Positions 63,209-64,000 of a stretch of DNA of 64,000 nt are shown one piece after another. The notes beneath the pieces were generated by a model. It saw only the letters and a list, made by a program, of their open reading frames with translations. It made no database searches and had not been told where the DNA came from. The stretch's first letter is position 1, and the number at the start of each line of letters is the position of its first letter. Source of the DNA: Dermatophagoides farinae (lineage: Eukaryota; Arthropoda; Arachnida; Sarcoptiformes; Pyroglyphidae); the NCBI RefSeq assembly GCF_024713945.1, contig NC_134686.1, positions 1,388,001-1,452,000 of the forward strand, given 5' to 3'. The position numbers and the translations under genes are program-made.

Positions 63209-64000
63209 AAAAAAAAATGTACAAAAAATTTTGACCACTGTTGATCTTGAAATCAAAAGTGTCAACATCAACATCATGAATTTATTCACATCGGATTCAT
63301 CATTCGCTGTGTGTGTGTGTGTGTGTGTACGGGTGGTCAAGAGAAAATTTCCAACTACTATCATTTTCCTATACGAAAATAGAGTGGTGATGAAAAATTT
63401 TCATTTCAATCACCTGAATCCATTGCATAGACATGAGAATTTGATTCGAAAAAAAAACGTGGAAAAAAATCTTTAAATTGCATATTGAAACAGTGAACGA
63501 ATGGATTATTCTTGAACAAGAATTTTTTTTTTCATCAAATAAATATCAAATTTCCTAGATTTATATAGAGTCAACAGGTTCACTTATTCTGAAGATTTCT
63601 TTTTTTTCTTTTCTTTTCTTTCTTGGATGTTTCTATTTTCATTCATTCAAAACATTCAGTCAGATTCATTCATTCATTCATTCATTCATCCATTCATCCG
63701 TACCATGTAATACAACTTCAAGTGAACAGTCAAGCCACTGTATATTGAAGGCGGCTCTATATTATACCTCGACACACACATACACACACACACACAAAAC
63801 ACGATGATCATCATAAGCCAATAAGGAAAAAGAAGACGAAGATGTTGTTGGAGAAAAAAAAGAGAAGGAGAAAGAGAGAAAGACGTCAATGATGATGATC
63901 ATCGTGATGTGATATGTTATGTAATCATTCAGAAAAAAAGGCGCAACAAACTAAAAATCAAATAGATGGAAAGAGAGAGAAAAAAATAAAGGGGATAATA

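Larger units (their letters stand above)
60590..64000. other. Repeat-rich stretch to the window end
   Basis: No gene is recognised on either strand. It contains (GTTGTT)n near 61673-61728, poly-T at about 62098-62122, (GT)n near 62424-62448 and many (ATC)n runs. Frames reading into the right edge are low-complexity. Confidence 0.6.

Noticed and set aside
1-64000. CRISPR arrays, tRNA or rRNA genes
   Set aside because: Regular repeats found are microsatellites or transposon repeats without spacers; I saw no cloverleaf with A and B boxes and no rRNA-like conserved stretch. Weak tRNAs could be missed by eye.

Overview
The window looks like nuclear DNA of a small arthropod. My best guess is an astigmatid mite of the house-dust-mite type, inferred from style and not from any database match. 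The DNA is strongly AT-rich. Introns inside genes are mostly short (about 60-170 nt, GT...AG) and 3' ends carry AATAAA-like signals. Non-coding DNA is saturated with poly-A/T, (CA)n, (GAT/ATC)n and (CAA/TTG)n microsatellites, and one gene is a clear member of the arthropod DIP (Dpr-interacting protein) immunoglobulin family. Most open frames in the spacers are translations of microsatellites (runs of H, D, V, S, T or Q) and are not annotated.

Layout. 1-4450: spacer. 4450-5400: a low-repeat stretch with a possible broken coding relic. 5569-12504: a compact gene cluster. It holds a 123-aa orphan on the minus strand, then on the plus strand a 561-aa low-complexity protein with three 50-residue repeats, three tandem paralogues of a small four-helix membrane protein (the third apparently without a start codon), and a SMYD-type MYND/SET protein. 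12660-30116: about 17 kb of microsatellite-rich DNA without a recognisable gene. 30126-32240: a 2115-bp Mutator-like (MULE-like) transposable element with equal 231-bp terminal inverted repeats and a perfect 9-bp target duplication, carrying a decayed Ty1/copia gag-protease-pre-integrase fragment in reverse orientation. 34562-49183: a DIP-family cell-adhesion gene in eight exons, in which every splice junction keeps the frame. 49612-55403 (minus): the nucleoporin NUP160 gene, tail to tail with the DIP gene. 55404-58891: spacer. 58892-60518: an unrecognised type I membrane protein in two exons. 60519-64000: spacer.

Functions. DIP is expected at the neuronal surface as a GPI-linked recognition molecule; NUP160 is a scaffold of the Y complex of the nuclear pore; the SMYD protein is a putative lysine methyltransferase. 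These are unrelated housekeeping and developmental roles with no operon logic. The only local functional grouping is the tandem membrane-protein family.

Most worth a second look: the MULE-like element with shuffled two-module inverted repeats and a captured copia fragment; the tandem four-helix family defined by GLFGAxxEN and DLRxxR; the repeat protein whose every repeat holds a SUMO-interaction-like motif; a low-complexity insertion inside Ig3 of the DIP protein; and apparent single-base frame breaks in NUP160 and the SMYD gene.
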